A DNA stretch of 64,000 nt. It comes from Faecalibacter bovis. GTDB lineage: Bacteria; Bacteroidota; Bacteroidia; Flavobacteriales; Weeksellaceae. Location: the NCBI RefSeq assembly GCF_017948305.1, contig NZ_CP072842.1, positions 2,362,501 to 2,426,500 of the forward strand. Reading direction: 5' to 3'. Shown in pieces: positions 35,530-44,700 of this stretch. Within the stretch, counting starts at the first letter, position 1. Each line of letters opens with the position of its first letter. Below the pieces are notes generated by a model. The model was not told where the DNA came from, searched no databases, and saw only the letters and a program-made list of their open reading frames with translations. The position numbers and the translations under genes were made by a program.

Positions 35530-36834
35530 ATGAATATCAGTGTTTACGCTAGATTTAGAGATATCTTACTGAAACATAATACAAAAGAATTTAAATATCT
35601 TTTGGCAATTAGTGGTGGAATAGACAGTATGGTATTATTGGATTTATTTCGTCAAACATCAACTCAATTTCATGTTGCACATTGTAATTTCCAATTAAGA
35701 GGTGACGATTCTATTGGAGATGAGGAATTTGTACGAAATTATTGCGCAAAAAATCTGATTCCATTTCATTCAGTACGTTTTAATGTAGATGATTATAAAA
35801 AAACAGGAAATTATTCTACCGAAATGGCTTGCCGAAATTTGCGTTATGATTGGTTTGAAGAAGTGATGAAATTAAATCATTTGGATTATTTAGTTACGGC
35901 TCATCATTTAAATGATAATATCGAAACTTTCTTGATTAATCTTTCTCGTGGTACTGGAATTAAAGGCTTAACAGGAATGGCGATCAATAAAGACAATATT
36001 TTTAGACCATTAATTGAGTTTTCAAAACAATCCATTATAGATTATGCTGAATCTAATCAATTAAAGTGGCGAGAAGATTACACGAATCAAACAGATGATT
36101 ATGTTCGGAATAAAATTCGACATCACATTACGCCAATTCTGAATGAAGTTCATCCTAATTTTGAAGATAATTTTCAAAAAACTTTATCAATTTTAAATGA
36201 TACATCTTCTTTTATTGATAATCAAATTGAAAAGATTAGAAGTGAATTAATTTCAAATGAAAGCTCATGTAAAATCTCAATTAATAAATTGGAAAATCTA
36301 CAGAATAGTGATTTTATTCTATTCTATCTATTTGATAAATATGGATTTAATAAGGTTGAGTTAATTAATAAATTGAAGGTTGCTGATAATAGTAGTGAGC
36401 TTAAATCTGAAACATATCGTTTGATAAAAGATCGTGAAGATTTAATTTTACAAAAAATTGTAAAGTCGGATATTAATGAAATTATCATAGAACAAGAACA
36501 AGTTGAAATCAATTCATTAAATTTGAAATTCGTTCAGTCAAATACTAAACTAAGTAAGGCTAAGGAAATTTTAGATTTTGATAAATTGAAATATCCTTTA
36601 AAGCTTAGAAAAGCTCAGCCTGCCGATTTCTTTTATCCACTAGGTATGAACGGTAAGAAGAAGTTGGTTAGTAAGTTTTATAAGGATATTAAACTTTCCA
36701 AAGTTGAAAAAGAAGATACTTGGTTGTTAGTGAATGCAGATGAAAAAATAATTTGGATCGTTAATTATAGATTAGACGAACGATTTAAAATAGAAGAGAA
36801 TAGTAAGAACTTTTTAAATATTATAGAATGTTAA
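35530..36834 (+). CDS. tilS: tRNA(Ile)-lysidine synthetase
   Basis: A 434-residue ATP-pyrophosphatase that converts cytidine-34 of tRNA-Ile(CAU) to lysidine, which is essential for reading AUA codons. The PP-loop SGGIDSM is near residue 28. It is followed by CNFQLRGDDSIGDEEFVRNYC, then ACRNLRYDWFEEV and the LVTAHHLNDNIETFLINLSRGTGIKGLTGM stretch. The C-terminal domain (about 340-434) holds LKLRKAQPADFFYPLGMNGKKKLVSKFYKDIK. The stop overlaps dsbD by seven bases. Confidence 0.94.
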   Translation: MNISVYARFRDILLKHNTKEFKYLLAISGGIDSMVLLDLFRQTSTQFHVAHCNFQLRGDDSIGDEEFVRNYCAKNLIPFHSVRFNVDDYKKTGNYSTEMACRNLRYDWFEEVMKLNHLDYLVTAHHLNDNIETFLINLSRGTGIKGLTGMAINKDNIFRPLIEFSKQSIIDYAESNQLKWREDYTNQTDDYVRNKIRHHITPILNEVHPNFEDNFQKTLSILNDTSSFIDNQIEKIRSELISNESSCKISINKLENLQNSDFILFYLFDKYGFNKVELINKLKVADNSSELKSETYRLIKDREDLILQKIVKSDINEIIIEQEQVEINSLNLKFVQSNTKLSKAKEILDFDKLKYPLKLRKAQPADFFYPLGMNGKKKLVSKFYKDIKLSKVEKEDTWLLVNADEKIIWIVNYRLDERFKIEENSKNFLNIIEC

Positions 36835-38918
36835 AAAAACTTTGGATACTTTTTTTGTTTCCAATTTTAGTACAAGCTCAATTATTTACACCAGCAAAAT
36901 GGTCTACAAATGTTAAAGACTTAGGAAAAAATGAATTTGAGGTAGAAGTAATAGGTAAAATTGATGCAGGTTGGCATTTATATTCATCAAAACACCCAGA
37001 TGGTGGAATTGGTATTCCTGCGAGTGCTACATTTAAAACGAGCAATGGAGGTCAACTAATTGAAGGTTTTAAAGAAGTTGGAAAACGTATTGATAAATAT
37101 AGTACTGTTTTTGAGCAAGATGAAAAATATTACGAAAAGAACGTAAAATTTGTTCAAAAAGTTAAAGTAACTGGTGATAAACCGGTTAATGTAGATTATA
37201 CCATCGAGTTTCAGATGTGTGATGCAGAACGTTGTTTACCACCTGATGAAACTTCAGGATCAGTGAAAGTAACTCCATCGGCAAAAGCAGAAGAAGTAAT
37301 TGCTGCGGAAGAAAAGGCAGCGGATGAAGCAGAGGAAGAAAACAAAGTTATTGATTCGGTTTCTACTACTATAATTGATAGTATCACTACTGAATCAGTT
37401 ACGGAAGATTCTATAAACAGCTCAACAAATAAGGATGCTTCAACAATTGATGAGGAACTATTAGGAGAAAATGAAAAGAAAAATTCAGGACTAATAAAAA
37501 TTTTCTCTTTAGGATTTTTAGGTGGTTTAGCCGCATTATTGATGCCATGTATTTTCCCAATGATTCCTTTAACTGTAAGTATGTTTACGAAGCAAAGTAA
37601 ATCTAAAGGAGAAGGAGTTGGTAAAGCATTTATTTATGGTTTATCTATTATTGTTATATATGTTGCATTAGGTTTATTAGCTACTGTAATTTTTGGTCCA
37701 TCCGTTTTAAATGAAATGTCTACAAATCCTTGGGTAAATATTGCATTTTTTGTAACATTCATCATATTTGCGATTTCATTTTTTGGAGCATTCGAATTAA
37801 CATTACCAAGTAAATGGATTAACGCTGCTGATAAGGGAGCTGACAAAGGAGGATTAATTGGAATCTTCTTTATGGCTTTTACATTAGCATTGGTATCATT
37901 TTCTTGTACAGGTCCAATTATTGGTTCATTATTAGTACAAGCAACCCAAGATGGGAATCACTTATCTTTAGTAATCGGTATGTTAGGTTTTTCATCAGCT
38001 TTAGCAATACCATTTACATTATTTGCAATGTTCCCAGGTTGGTTAAATTCGATGCCAAAATCTGGAGGATGGTTAAATACAATTAAAGTTTCATTAGGAT
38101 TTATCGAGTTAGCATTTGCTTTCAAATTCTTATCGAATGCAGATTTAGTTTGGCAAATGAATTGGTTACCTCGTGAAATTTTCTTAGCAATTTGGATCGC
38201 AGTTTTCTTAATGTTAGGTTTATATTTATTAGGTAAATTTAGATTAGAGTTAGACGCACCAACTCAAACAATAGGAGTTCCGAGATTATTTTTTGCATTA
38301 ATAACGTTTACTTTCGTAGTGTATTTAATTCCAGGTTTATGGGGCGCGCCATTAAAATTATTAAGTGGTTTAACTCCGCCAATGACGTATGCTGAATCTC
38401 CAAGAGGATTTCACGAAGGCGTAAATAATAGAGGTGGAGCTTCTGCAAAATTTGAAGATCCAAATATGGTTGCTGGACCTCATGGAATTCCAACTTTTAA
38501 AGACTTTGACCAAGCAGTAGCTTATGCTGAAAAAACGAATAAACCTTTGTTGTTAGATTTTACAGGTTTTGCTTGTGCCAACTGTCGTAAGGTTGAAGAA
38601 AAAGTTTGGGTAGATCCTAGAATTAAATCAATTTTATCGAACGATGTTGTTTTAGTTTCTTTATATGTAGATGATCAAAAACCATTACCATTAGAGGAAC
38701 AAGTAATTTCAACGGCTTTAAATGGTCGAAAATTAAAAACAGTTGGAAATAAATGGACAGCATTTGAAATTGAACATTTTAATGCAAATGCGCAACCTTA
38801 TTACATTATTGTAGATAAAGATTTAAATAGATATACAGCTCCATTAGAAGCAGAATTAGATATTGAAAAATACTACGTTTGGTTGAAAAATGGTATTGAA
38901 AAATATCAATCGAAATAA
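36828..38918 (+). CDS. dsbD: thiol:disulfide interchange protein DsbD
   Basis: A 696-residue inner-membrane reductase that passes electrons from cytoplasmic thioredoxin to periplasmic thiols. Order: a signal peptide, an N-terminal DsbD-alpha domain (about 20-150, with CDAERCLPPDE carrying two Cys), an acidic linker rich in E, D, S and T (about 155-220), an eight-helix core with Cys in LMPCIFPMIPL and SFSCTGPIIG, then a thioredoxin domain (about 560-696) with the C-A-N-C site in FACANCRKVEEKVW near residue 583. All three redox pairs are present, so it should be functional. It overlaps tilS by seven bases. Confidence 0.93.
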   Translation: MLKKLWILFLFPILVQAQLFTPAKWSTNVKDLGKNEFEVEVIGKIDAGWHLYSSKHPDGGIGIPASATFKTSNGGQLIEGFKEVGKRIDKYSTVFEQDEKYYEKNVKFVQKVKVTGDKPVNVDYTIEFQMCDAERCLPPDETSGSVKVTPSAKAEEVIAAEEKAADEAEEENKVIDSVSTTIIDSITTESVTEDSINSSTNKDASTIDEELLGENEKKNSGLIKIFSLGFLGGLAALLMPCIFPMIPLTVSMFTKQSKSKGEGVGKAFIYGLSIIVIYVALGLLATVIFGPSVLNEMSTNPWVNIAFFVTFIIFAISFFGAFELTLPSKWINAADKGADKGGLIGIFFMAFTLALVSFSCTGPIIGSLLVQATQDGNHLSLVIGMLGFSSALAIPFTLFAMFPGWLNSMPKSGGWLNTIKVSLGFIELAFAFKFLSNADLVWQMNWLPREIFLAIWIAVFLMLGLYLLGKFRLELDAPTQTIGVPRLFFALITFTFVVYLIPGLWGAPLKLLSGLTPPMTYAESPRGFHEGVNNRGGASAKFEDPNMVAGPHGIPTFKDFDQAVAYAEKTNKPLLLDFTGFACANCRKVEEKVWVDPRIKSILSNDVVLVSLYVDDQKPLPLEEQVISTALNGRKLKTVGNKWTAFEIEHFNANAQPYYIIVDKDLNRYTAPLEAELDIEKYYVWLKNGIEKYQSK

Positions 38919-38929
38919 GATTATATGAA

Positions 38930-38963
38930 TAAAAAAAGGGTTCCAAATTTGGAACCCTTTTCT
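38930..38963. terminator. bidirectional terminator after dsbD
   Basis: A perfect 14-bp stem AAAAGGGTTCCAAA / TTTGGAACCCTTTT (38934-38947, 38948-38961) between convergent genes. Confidence 0.88.
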
Positions 38964-39304
38964 TATATGATTTGCTTTAATGAGAGGTTATTGTCCTCAT
39001 TCTGTTGTAATACGAAATCGTAAACTCTTCTAAAAATTTTACCATCGTTTAAGTCAAAGCTAGTAACTAAATTGAAGTCGAATCCTAATAATTCTAATTC
39101 TGTTCTCGTAACTGTATCTTTGTTAGTTTCTAATAAATTTCTTAAAATCTTGTGATTCTTTTTTAATTTATTATTTGTGATTCTAATGACTTCAACGTTT
39201 TCCTTATTTAGTTGATTGTTAAACGTATTTCTACAAAAGTCATTACAGAATTTCTTATCTCTACGGCCAAACAGTCGTTGGTCGCATTGCAAGCAATTTC
39301 TCAT
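38963..39304 (-). CDS. small zinc-ribbon protein, function unknown
   Basis: A 113-residue protein whose N-terminus has two cysteine pairs (CLQC and CNDFC, about residues 4-7 and 20-24), enough for a treble-clef zinc site. The remainder is helical, with NKLKKNHKILRNLLETNKDTVTRTELELLGFDFNLVTSF. The zinc motif with a basic helix resembles small flavobacterial hypothetical proteins that may bind nucleic acid; this is a guess. A -7 box lies at 39333-39340. Confidence 0.7.
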   Translation of the reverse strand: MRNCLQCDQRLFGRRDKKFCNDFCRNTFNNQLNKENVEVIRITNNKLKKNHKILRNLLETNKDTVTRTELELLGFDFNLVTSFDLNDGKIFRRVYDFVLQQNEDNNLSLKQII

Positions 39305-39332
39305 AAATTTAATTAAGTTAGGTTATACTTTA

Positions 39333-39340
39333 CAAAAGTA
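39333..39340 (-). promoter_or_regulatory. -7 promoter box of the zinc-ribbon gene
   Basis: Reads TACTTTTG on the minus strand, 29 nt before the ATG at 39304. Confidence 0.45.
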
Positions 39341-39428
39341 TTAAATATTTAATTTAAATTAAAAAATAATTATAATACTTAAATAAATTACCTACAATTA
39401 GGTATTTAAACGATAACTTAAATATTTA

Positions 39429-40532
39429 TTAAATTACTATCTTTTTATTGATTTCGAATGAATTACCCATAACTTTTATGATGTAAACTCCTTTTTTTAA
39501 ATTTGTTATATCAATTGATTTTTTGTTTGAAACATTCTCAATTTTCTGAATTAATTGGCCGTTTAAATTATAAATATAGATTTCTTTTATTTTTCCGTCA
39601 TCTTGTTTTGATGTTACGGTATAGGTGTTATTGTTCTTCTTGAATACATCAATATCATATCTTTCTTGGTATTCAAAATCTGTAGAACCTAAATTATAAC
39701 CCCAAATTTGTTGTGCATATTCTGGATTATCAATAAATGGATTTCTATTATCTTGGAAAGTAAATATCGCATTATTTACAGCAATTTCTCTTGGTGAAAC
39801 TGGGTCATTAATATGCCATGTCATTAAAATTTTAAGAAAAGTATCTTTAAATACTTTGTCTTTTGTTCCATCAAACATTGCATAATTCCAACTTTGTATG
39901 TTATTTTCTTGATAACGTGTAGCAAAATAGAAATACGCACGAGCAATATCACCTTTAAATTCATCTAAGGGCTCGAAAACTATTCCGGAATATCCAGCTG
40001 AGTATCCAGAATTTAAATTATTACCTCGTTTAGAACCATTTCTGGATCTAAAATCCACGTTATTACCTACAACTCCAAAAGGGTAACTACCTCTTTCTCC
40101 ATTAACTTTACCATCTGTCGGCCATATATGAAATGGATCCGAAACCATTGGAGATCTTTCACCAAAAACCGATTGAGGAATTAAATGTTCGCGATTATAG
40201 CAATTTCCTTCTGTTGAATAATTTCCACATTGATTTGTTCCAGGTATATATGTATATGGATCTGGACCATTTGGGTTTTCACTATAAATATCCATTATTT
40301 TATCTGCGTCACTTGCGTCATACCAATTATCATTAAAGGCATTTGGGTAACCTGTATATAAGCCCCAAAGTTGTCCATAAGATTTAGTATTGTGATCTTT
40401 AATAATATTGTATAATTGGGTTTTTAACGTGAAACCAGTTCCGGTAGCAGAATTATAATAACCACTTGGTGCCTGAGCCAAACCAAAATGAGATAAGGCA
40501 ATAATGATTATACTAAATAGATTTTTTTTCAT
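39429..40532 (-). CDS. secreted endonuclease I with T9SS sorting domain
   Basis: A 367-residue exported protein (signal peptide ending LAQ). The endonuclease I domain occupies about residues 25-275, with GQLWGLYTGY, CYNREHLIPQSVFGE (catalytic His), DPFHIWPTDGKVNGERGSYPFG, and FEPLDEFKGDIARAYFYFATRYQE. The last 80 residues form a type A T9SS C-terminal domain: VFKKNNNTYTVTSKQDDGKIKEIYIYNLNGQLIQK, then ITNLKKGVYIIKVMGN. That domain sends the protein through type IX secretion to the cell surface. It is a second copy of the family, with the other at 34670. Confidence 0.92.
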   Translation of the reverse strand: MKKNLFSIIIIALSHFGLAQAPSGYYNSATGTGFTLKTQLYNIIKDHNTKSYGQLWGLYTGYPNAFNDNWYDASDADKIMDIYSENPNGPDPYTYIPGTNQCGNYSTEGNCYNREHLIPQSVFGERSPMVSDPFHIWPTDGKVNGERGSYPFGVVGNNVDFRSRNGSKRGNNLNSGYSAGYSGIVFEPLDEFKGDIARAYFYFATRYQENNIQSWNYAMFDGTKDKVFKDTFLKILMTWHINDPVSPREIAVNNAIFTFQDNRNPFIDNPEYAQQIWGYNLGSTDFEYQERYDIDVFKKNNNTYTVTSKQDDGKIKEIYIYNLNGQLIQKIENVSNKKSIDITNLKKGVYIIKVMGNSFEINKKIVI

Positions 40533-40663
40533 AAATACTTTGTGTAAAAAATTGGGTAATAAATTTAATTAATTTTATTTAAACCTTTGTATTTCAGATG
40601 GTAAAATTTATCTTATAATTTAACAGATTATATTATCTTGTGTTGCTAAAACTATATATAATA

Positions 40664-41641
40664 ATGTCTCTTTATAAAAAACTTTTTCCTGATCCACTTA
40701 TATTATTCTTGGGTATATCATTAGTATTGGCGTATATCTTTCCCCAATTAAGTTTTATAAATTATAAAGGTTTTGATATAAATATGGTTATAGATATTGG
40801 GGTTTTAATTGTATTCTTTTTTTACGGATTAAAATTAAAATGGAACGAAGTTTTTAAAGATTTACTAAACTGGAAATTACACGTTCGTATACAATTAATA
40901 ACTTTTCTATTGTTTCCATTGTTAGGATTTATTTTTTATCCGATGGTTATGATAGATGAACAGTTTTATGTATTGTTCTTAGCTTTATTTTATTTATGTT
41001 GTCTACCAAGCACGGTTTCTTCATCAGTTGTGATGGTTTCTTTAGCTAAAGGAAATGTAACCTCAGCGATTTTTAATGCAAGTTTATCAGGATTATTAGG
41101 TATAATTTTCACACCATTATGGATTAGCTTGGTTTTTAAACAAGATGGTGATTTCGATTCCAGCTCAATATTTTTTAGTTTGATTTTGAATGTTGTTTTA
41201 CCGGTTGTTTTGGGTGCGATACTTCAACCGTACTTAGGTAAGTTGTATGATAAATATAAAACCACCTTAGTTAATGTAGATAAACTAACTATCGTTTTAA
41301 TCGTGTATACTAGTTTTAGTCATACTTTTCAAGAAAATATTTTCGGAAGTGTAGGTATTCTGAATTTATTAATAACAATTTTCGGAGTTGTAATTTTATT
41401 TTTCATCGTATTTTATTTAATACAATTTTTAAACAATCGTTTCTGGAAATATAATAAGCAAGATTTTATAGCCATTCAATTTTGTGGTACAAAAAAATCG
41501 TTAGTACACGGCTCGGTTATGGGAAGTGTAATTTTCGGTTCAGAAATTGGAATCTTCTTATTGCCAATCATGGTTTATCATACTTTTCAATTATTATTTA
41601 TAAGTTATAAAGCGACACAATATGCAAATGAAATGGAGTAG
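40664..41641 (+). CDS. bile acid:sodium symporter family (SBF-like) transporter
   Basis: A 325-residue polytopic membrane protein with about ten helices. The opening LYKKLFPDPLILFLGISLVLAYIFPQ, then VDIGVLIVFFFYGLKLKWNE, LFYLCCLPSTVSSSVVMVSLAKGNVTSAIFNASLSGLLGI and a late FCGTKKSLVHGSVMGSVIFG, fit the SBF/YfeH family. The substrate is unknown. The ATG at 40664 is chosen over a TTG at 40640. The last codons overlap the next gene by 20 nt. Confidence 0.85.
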   Translation: MSLYKKLFPDPLILFLGISLVLAYIFPQLSFINYKGFDINMVIDIGVLIVFFFYGLKLKWNEVFKDLLNWKLHVRIQLITFLLFPLLGFIFYPMVMIDEQFYVLFLALFYLCCLPSTVSSSVVMVSLAKGNVTSAIFNASLSGLLGIIFTPLWISLVFKQDGDFDSSSIFFSLILNVVLPVVLGAILQPYLGKLYDKYKTTLVNVDKLTIVLIVYTSFSHTFQENIFGSVGILNLLITIFGVVILFFIVFYLIQFLNNRFWKYNKQDFIAIQFCGTKKSLVHGSVMGSVIFGSEIGIFLLPIMVYHTFQLLFISYKATQYANEME

Positions 41642-42692
41642 TTGGGTTGTTATATTTTTTATTCAATTTATTGGTTGGAAATTATTGTTTAGAAATCAAA
41701 ATTTTGTTGCGTTTTGGTATGAAAATATAACCCAGAATTATAATCAAATAATCTACAACTTAACAAGTAAAATTAACTTTCCAATTGGTGAAATAGTCTA
41801 TACTCTTTTAATAATCGGCCTGGTATATTTGCTATTTGTAATTCTTAGAAAAAAATCTAAAACCGAAAAAATTTCGCTTCTTTTCAAAGTCTTTTCCATT
41901 GTATTATTTATCTATAATTCGCTTTGGGGAGTAGTCAATTATAAAGAAAATTTTAATATAAATAATGATAAACTTAAAGTTGAAGTAAATGATTTGAAAT
42001 TATTGTATTACAATAATTTAGAAGAATTAAACATCCTTAGAGAAGAATTGAAAATTAACGAAAAAGGTACGATAGATTTTACTTATAATAATGATGTTTA
42101 TTTGAAGGATGTTTCACAAAATCTAAAAAAATTAGAAAAAGAATCGTGGATAAATGAAATAATTTTACCGGAAAAATTAGTAGTTAAAGAGTCAATTTTT
42201 TCAACTTTATTAAGTTATTCAGGTGTATTAGGATATTATAATCCATTTACGATAGAGAGTAACATTAATAGTAATAATTCTGATTTAAAAACTCCTTTTA
42301 CAATAAGCCATGAATTAGCACATCAGTTAGGTTTCGCAACTGAAAATGAAGCAAATTTTATAGCTTATTATTTGGGTGTAAATTCATCTAATCCTGAGAT
42401 AAAATATGCAGCACATTTTAAAACTACATTTTCATTATTAAATGCAATTTATAGACATGATTCTATCTTCGTAAAAAACGAATTGGATAACCTTCCGAAA
42501 GGAATCAAATTAGATCGTGAAGCGGAAAAAGAATATTATAAAAAGTATGATGGAAAATTGAATGATTGGTTTTCCAATATCAATGATCAATTTTTAAAAG
42601 CGAATAACCAAGAGGGAATAGTTTCTTATTCTAAATATATCGAATTGGTAGTTTACTATAATTCTATGCAAAACAAAAAGGCTAATCAGTAA
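41622..42692 (+). CDS. DUF3810 family membrane protein, HExxH metallopeptidase-like
   Basis: A 356-residue protein with two or three N-terminal membrane helices (about 8-25, 55-75, 85-105) and a large outer part. The zinc-peptidase motif HELAHQLGFATENEANF begins near residue 229, with a second acidic residue downstream, consistent with an active zincin. This is the DUF3810 family, whose role is not established. It overlaps the end of the SBF-type gene by 20 nt, so the two are probably co-transcribed. The stop codon lies inside the downstream terminator. Confidence 0.85.
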   Translation: MQMKWSSWVVIFFIQFIGWKLLFRNQNFVAFWYENITQNYNQIIYNLTSKINFPIGEIVYTLLIIGLVYLLFVILRKKSKTEKISLLFKVFSIVLFIYNSLWGVVNYKENFNINNDKLKVEVNDLKLLYYNNLEELNILREELKINEKGTIDFTYNNDVYLKDVSQNLKKLEKESWINEIILPEKLVVKESIFSTLLSYSGVLGYYNPFTIESNINSNNSDLKTPFTISHELAHQLGFATENEANFIAYYLGVNSSNPEIKYAAHFKTTFSLLNAIYRHDSIFVKNELDNLPKGIKLDREAEKEYYKKYDGKLNDWFSNINDQFLKANNQEGIVSYSKYIELVVYYNSMQNKKANQ

Positions 42693-42711
42693 CGATTAGC
42701 TTTTTTTTTTA
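42676..42711. terminator. terminator after the DUF3810 gene
   Basis: The stem GCTAATC / GATTAGC (42681-42687, 42694-42700) and ten T follow; the stop codon of the DUF3810 gene is in the loop. Confidence 0.78.
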
Positions 42712-42729
42712 TATTATATCAATAATTTT

Positions 42730-43704
42730 TTATAATGTATACTTTTCTGCAAATCGAATCGCAGATTTTACTTTATAATCACCATTTTCATCAGCTTCTG
42801 TTAAAACTAAAATTGGATAGTATTCACCAGATGGAATTGGTTTTGTGATATTTGTTTTAATAACAGGATTTCTTAATTCTGATCCTTTAGAAATTGGTTT
42901 AATATCTACATTTAATAATTCATAACCTTCAACCGTTGCATACTCAGCTGCAGGAGTTTCAGAGAAATAAACTAATAATTTTAAATTATTTGTATCCTTT
43001 TGTGTTCTATTTTGGATGCTGTTATTAGTACCATCAATATTCACAGTTAATGTTGCAAAATCAACGTCTAATTTCCATTCACCAGCTAAAACTTTTTGAT
43101 TTGGAACGTAAGCTAAACTAATAGAACTTTTTACAGTTGAGTAAATGTTAGATAAAGTATTGTCAGCTTTTTCACCATTTAATAAATAGTTTGTACTAGT
43201 TTCATCAACTAATCTAAATTGCTCATCAACGAATCTAAATGTATTGTTTAAAACATTATAGTTTTTAATCTCTTTCGTTTTTAAATCTCTTAAAACTAAA
43301 ACTGTATTATAAGAACCTGGTGTTAAATGTTCCATTTCTTTTTGGCTGAATTGAATACGAACATTATTAAAACTAGTTCTATTTCCTTCAATTTTACCTA
43401 GTACAGTTTCTTTATTTAATTTGTTTGGTAATTCTTTAATAGAATATTTACTTTGAGTTGGTACAAAATACACTTCAATTCCTAAGTCATTTGATAATGT
43501 ATTTGTATTATTCATGATCTGAGAACCATTTATAATATATGAATTATTCATATCGTCACTCTTGATAGCCCAAGAACCACGAAATTCATATTGTTGACTA
43601 CTATAACTAGCAGGTAAATCATTTATCACAACCGTGTGTTGTGAAAATGCATAATTTCCAGATATAATTGCTGCTGTTATTAAGATTTTTTTAAAGCTAT
43701 TCAT
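42730..43704 (-). CDS. exported protein with two related halves, function unknown
   Basis: A 324-residue exported protein (signal peptide ending FSQ). It appears to be two copies of one unit: residues about 40-158 (FRGSWAIKSDD, NTLSNDLGIEVYFVPTQ, TPGSYNTVLVLRDLKTKEIKNY, NTFRF) and about 206-318 (LAGEWKLDVDF, RTQKDTNNLKLLVYFSETP, PSGEYYPILVLTEADENGDY, SAIRF). Each unit looks like a beta-sandwich. I know of no named family. Single gene, with a -7 box at 43730-43737. Confidence 0.75.
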   Translation of the reverse strand: MNSFKKILITAAIISGNYAFSQHTVVINDLPASYSSQQYEFRGSWAIKSDDMNNSYIINGSQIMNNTNTLSNDLGIEVYFVPTQSKYSIKELPNKLNKETVLGKIEGNRTSFNNVRIQFSQKEMEHLTPGSYNTVLVLRDLKTKEIKNYNVLNNTFRFVDEQFRLVDETSTNYLLNGEKADNTLSNIYSTVKSSISLAYVPNQKVLAGEWKLDVDFATLTVNIDGTNNSIQNRTQKDTNNLKLLVYFSETPAAEYATVEGYELLNVDIKPISKGSELRNPVIKTNITKPIPSGEYYPILVLTEADENGDYKVKSAIRFAEKYTL

Positions 43705-43729
43705 AGGTACTCTTTTAAGTATTGTTTTA

Positions 43730-43737
43730 CAAAATTA
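43730..43737 (-). promoter_or_regulatory. -7 promoter box of the two-unit exported protein
   Basis: Reads TAATTTTG on the minus strand, 26 nt before the ATG at 43704. Confidence 0.45.
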
Positions 43738-43832
43738 AGATAAATTTTAGATTCTTTCTTACATTTAGTTGTGAAAATAATAAAAAATCATTAATTAAAC
43801 TTTATTTGGTGGTCAAGATTTGAAAGTTTCTA

Positions 43833-43840
43833 TAATTTTG
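43833..43840 (+). promoter_or_regulatory. -7 promoter box of the WG-repeat gene
   Basis: Reads TAATTTTG, 19 nt before the ATG at 43859. Confidence 0.45.
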
Positions 43841-43858
43841 CAGCTATAATTATAGTAA

Positions 43859-44668
43859 ATGAAAATTATACCAAAAGATGTAGATCAATTTGATAGCTTA
43901 ATTCATGGTGATGAAACTACATTTGATCAATTAACTACATTCGATCGAAATGGATTGGCTCCAGTTTCCAAAGACAATATTTTCGGATTGATAAATTCTT
44001 CCGGAGATGTAATTATTCCATTCGAATACGATTCAATTGTTATGTCGACAGTTAATGCTTATAGCGTTTCTAAGAATGGTAAATGGGGCTTCATTACGAA
44101 ATCGAATCAAATTTTAATACCGATTGAATATGATTTGACATCAGATTTTATCGAGAATGTTTGTGCAGTTAAAAAAGACGGTAAATGGGGTTTTATTGAT
44201 TTATTAAATTCTATTATTATTCCGTTTGATTATGAGGGTTGTACAGATTTTAGATGTGGAATAGCAGGTGTTGTAAAAAATGATAAATGGGGTGTGATTA
44301 ATAAGAAAAATGAATTAATTCTTGATTATCAATATGAATATTTAACACCAGTGGATGAAAATTTCTTAACTTTTGGGAAAGCATCCGATTTTAAAGTAGA
44401 TCGTCCGGATATATTAGCTTATTTCCCATATTTTCTGAATCCAGATAATTATTTAATGAAATTTGGTTTAATTACTATTGATAATAAAGTTATTCTTGAT
44501 GCAATTTCGGAATTACCAATATTAGAAAGTTTTGATGGAAAACCAGTTATTAGGCAAAATTACCAATTAGGTTATTTAAAAGATAAGCAAGAATTTATTC
44601 CGTTTGAACAGTTTAAAATTGATCCTTATGAGGAAAAAATTTTAAAACAAATAGGAGTAATGATATAA
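43859..44668 (+). CDS. WG-repeat protein
   Basis: A 269-residue cytoplasmic protein built of WG/KWG repeats. Four copies are clear: FGLINSSGDVIIPFEYDSI, KWGFITKSNQILIPIEYD, KWGFIDLLNSIIIPFDYEG and KWGVINKKNELILDYQYE (residues about 40-165). The remainder is a diverged continuation with FGLITIDNKVILDAISELP. WG repeats form a beta-rich solenoid of unknown role. No signal peptide is present. Confidence 0.85.
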   Translation: MKIIPKDVDQFDSLIHGDETTFDQLTTFDRNGLAPVSKDNIFGLINSSGDVIIPFEYDSIVMSTVNAYSVSKNGKWGFITKSNQILIPIEYDLTSDFIENVCAVKKDGKWGFIDLLNSIIIPFDYEGCTDFRCGIAGVVKNDKWGVINKKNELILDYQYEYLTPVDENFLTFGKASDFKVDRPDILAYFPYFLNPDNYLMKFGLITIDNKVILDAISELPILESFDGKPVIRQNYQLGYLKDKQEFIPFEQFKIDPYEEKILKQIGVMI

Positions 44669-44670
44669 AT

Positions 44671-44700
44671 AAAAAGGAAGTTTTTAGCTTCCTTTTTTTA
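44671..44700. terminator. bidirectional terminator between the WG-repeat and GNAT genes
   Basis: The stem AAAAAGGAAG / CTTCCTTTTT (44671-44680, 44688-44697). It overlaps the last codons of the GNAT gene. Confidence 0.78.
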
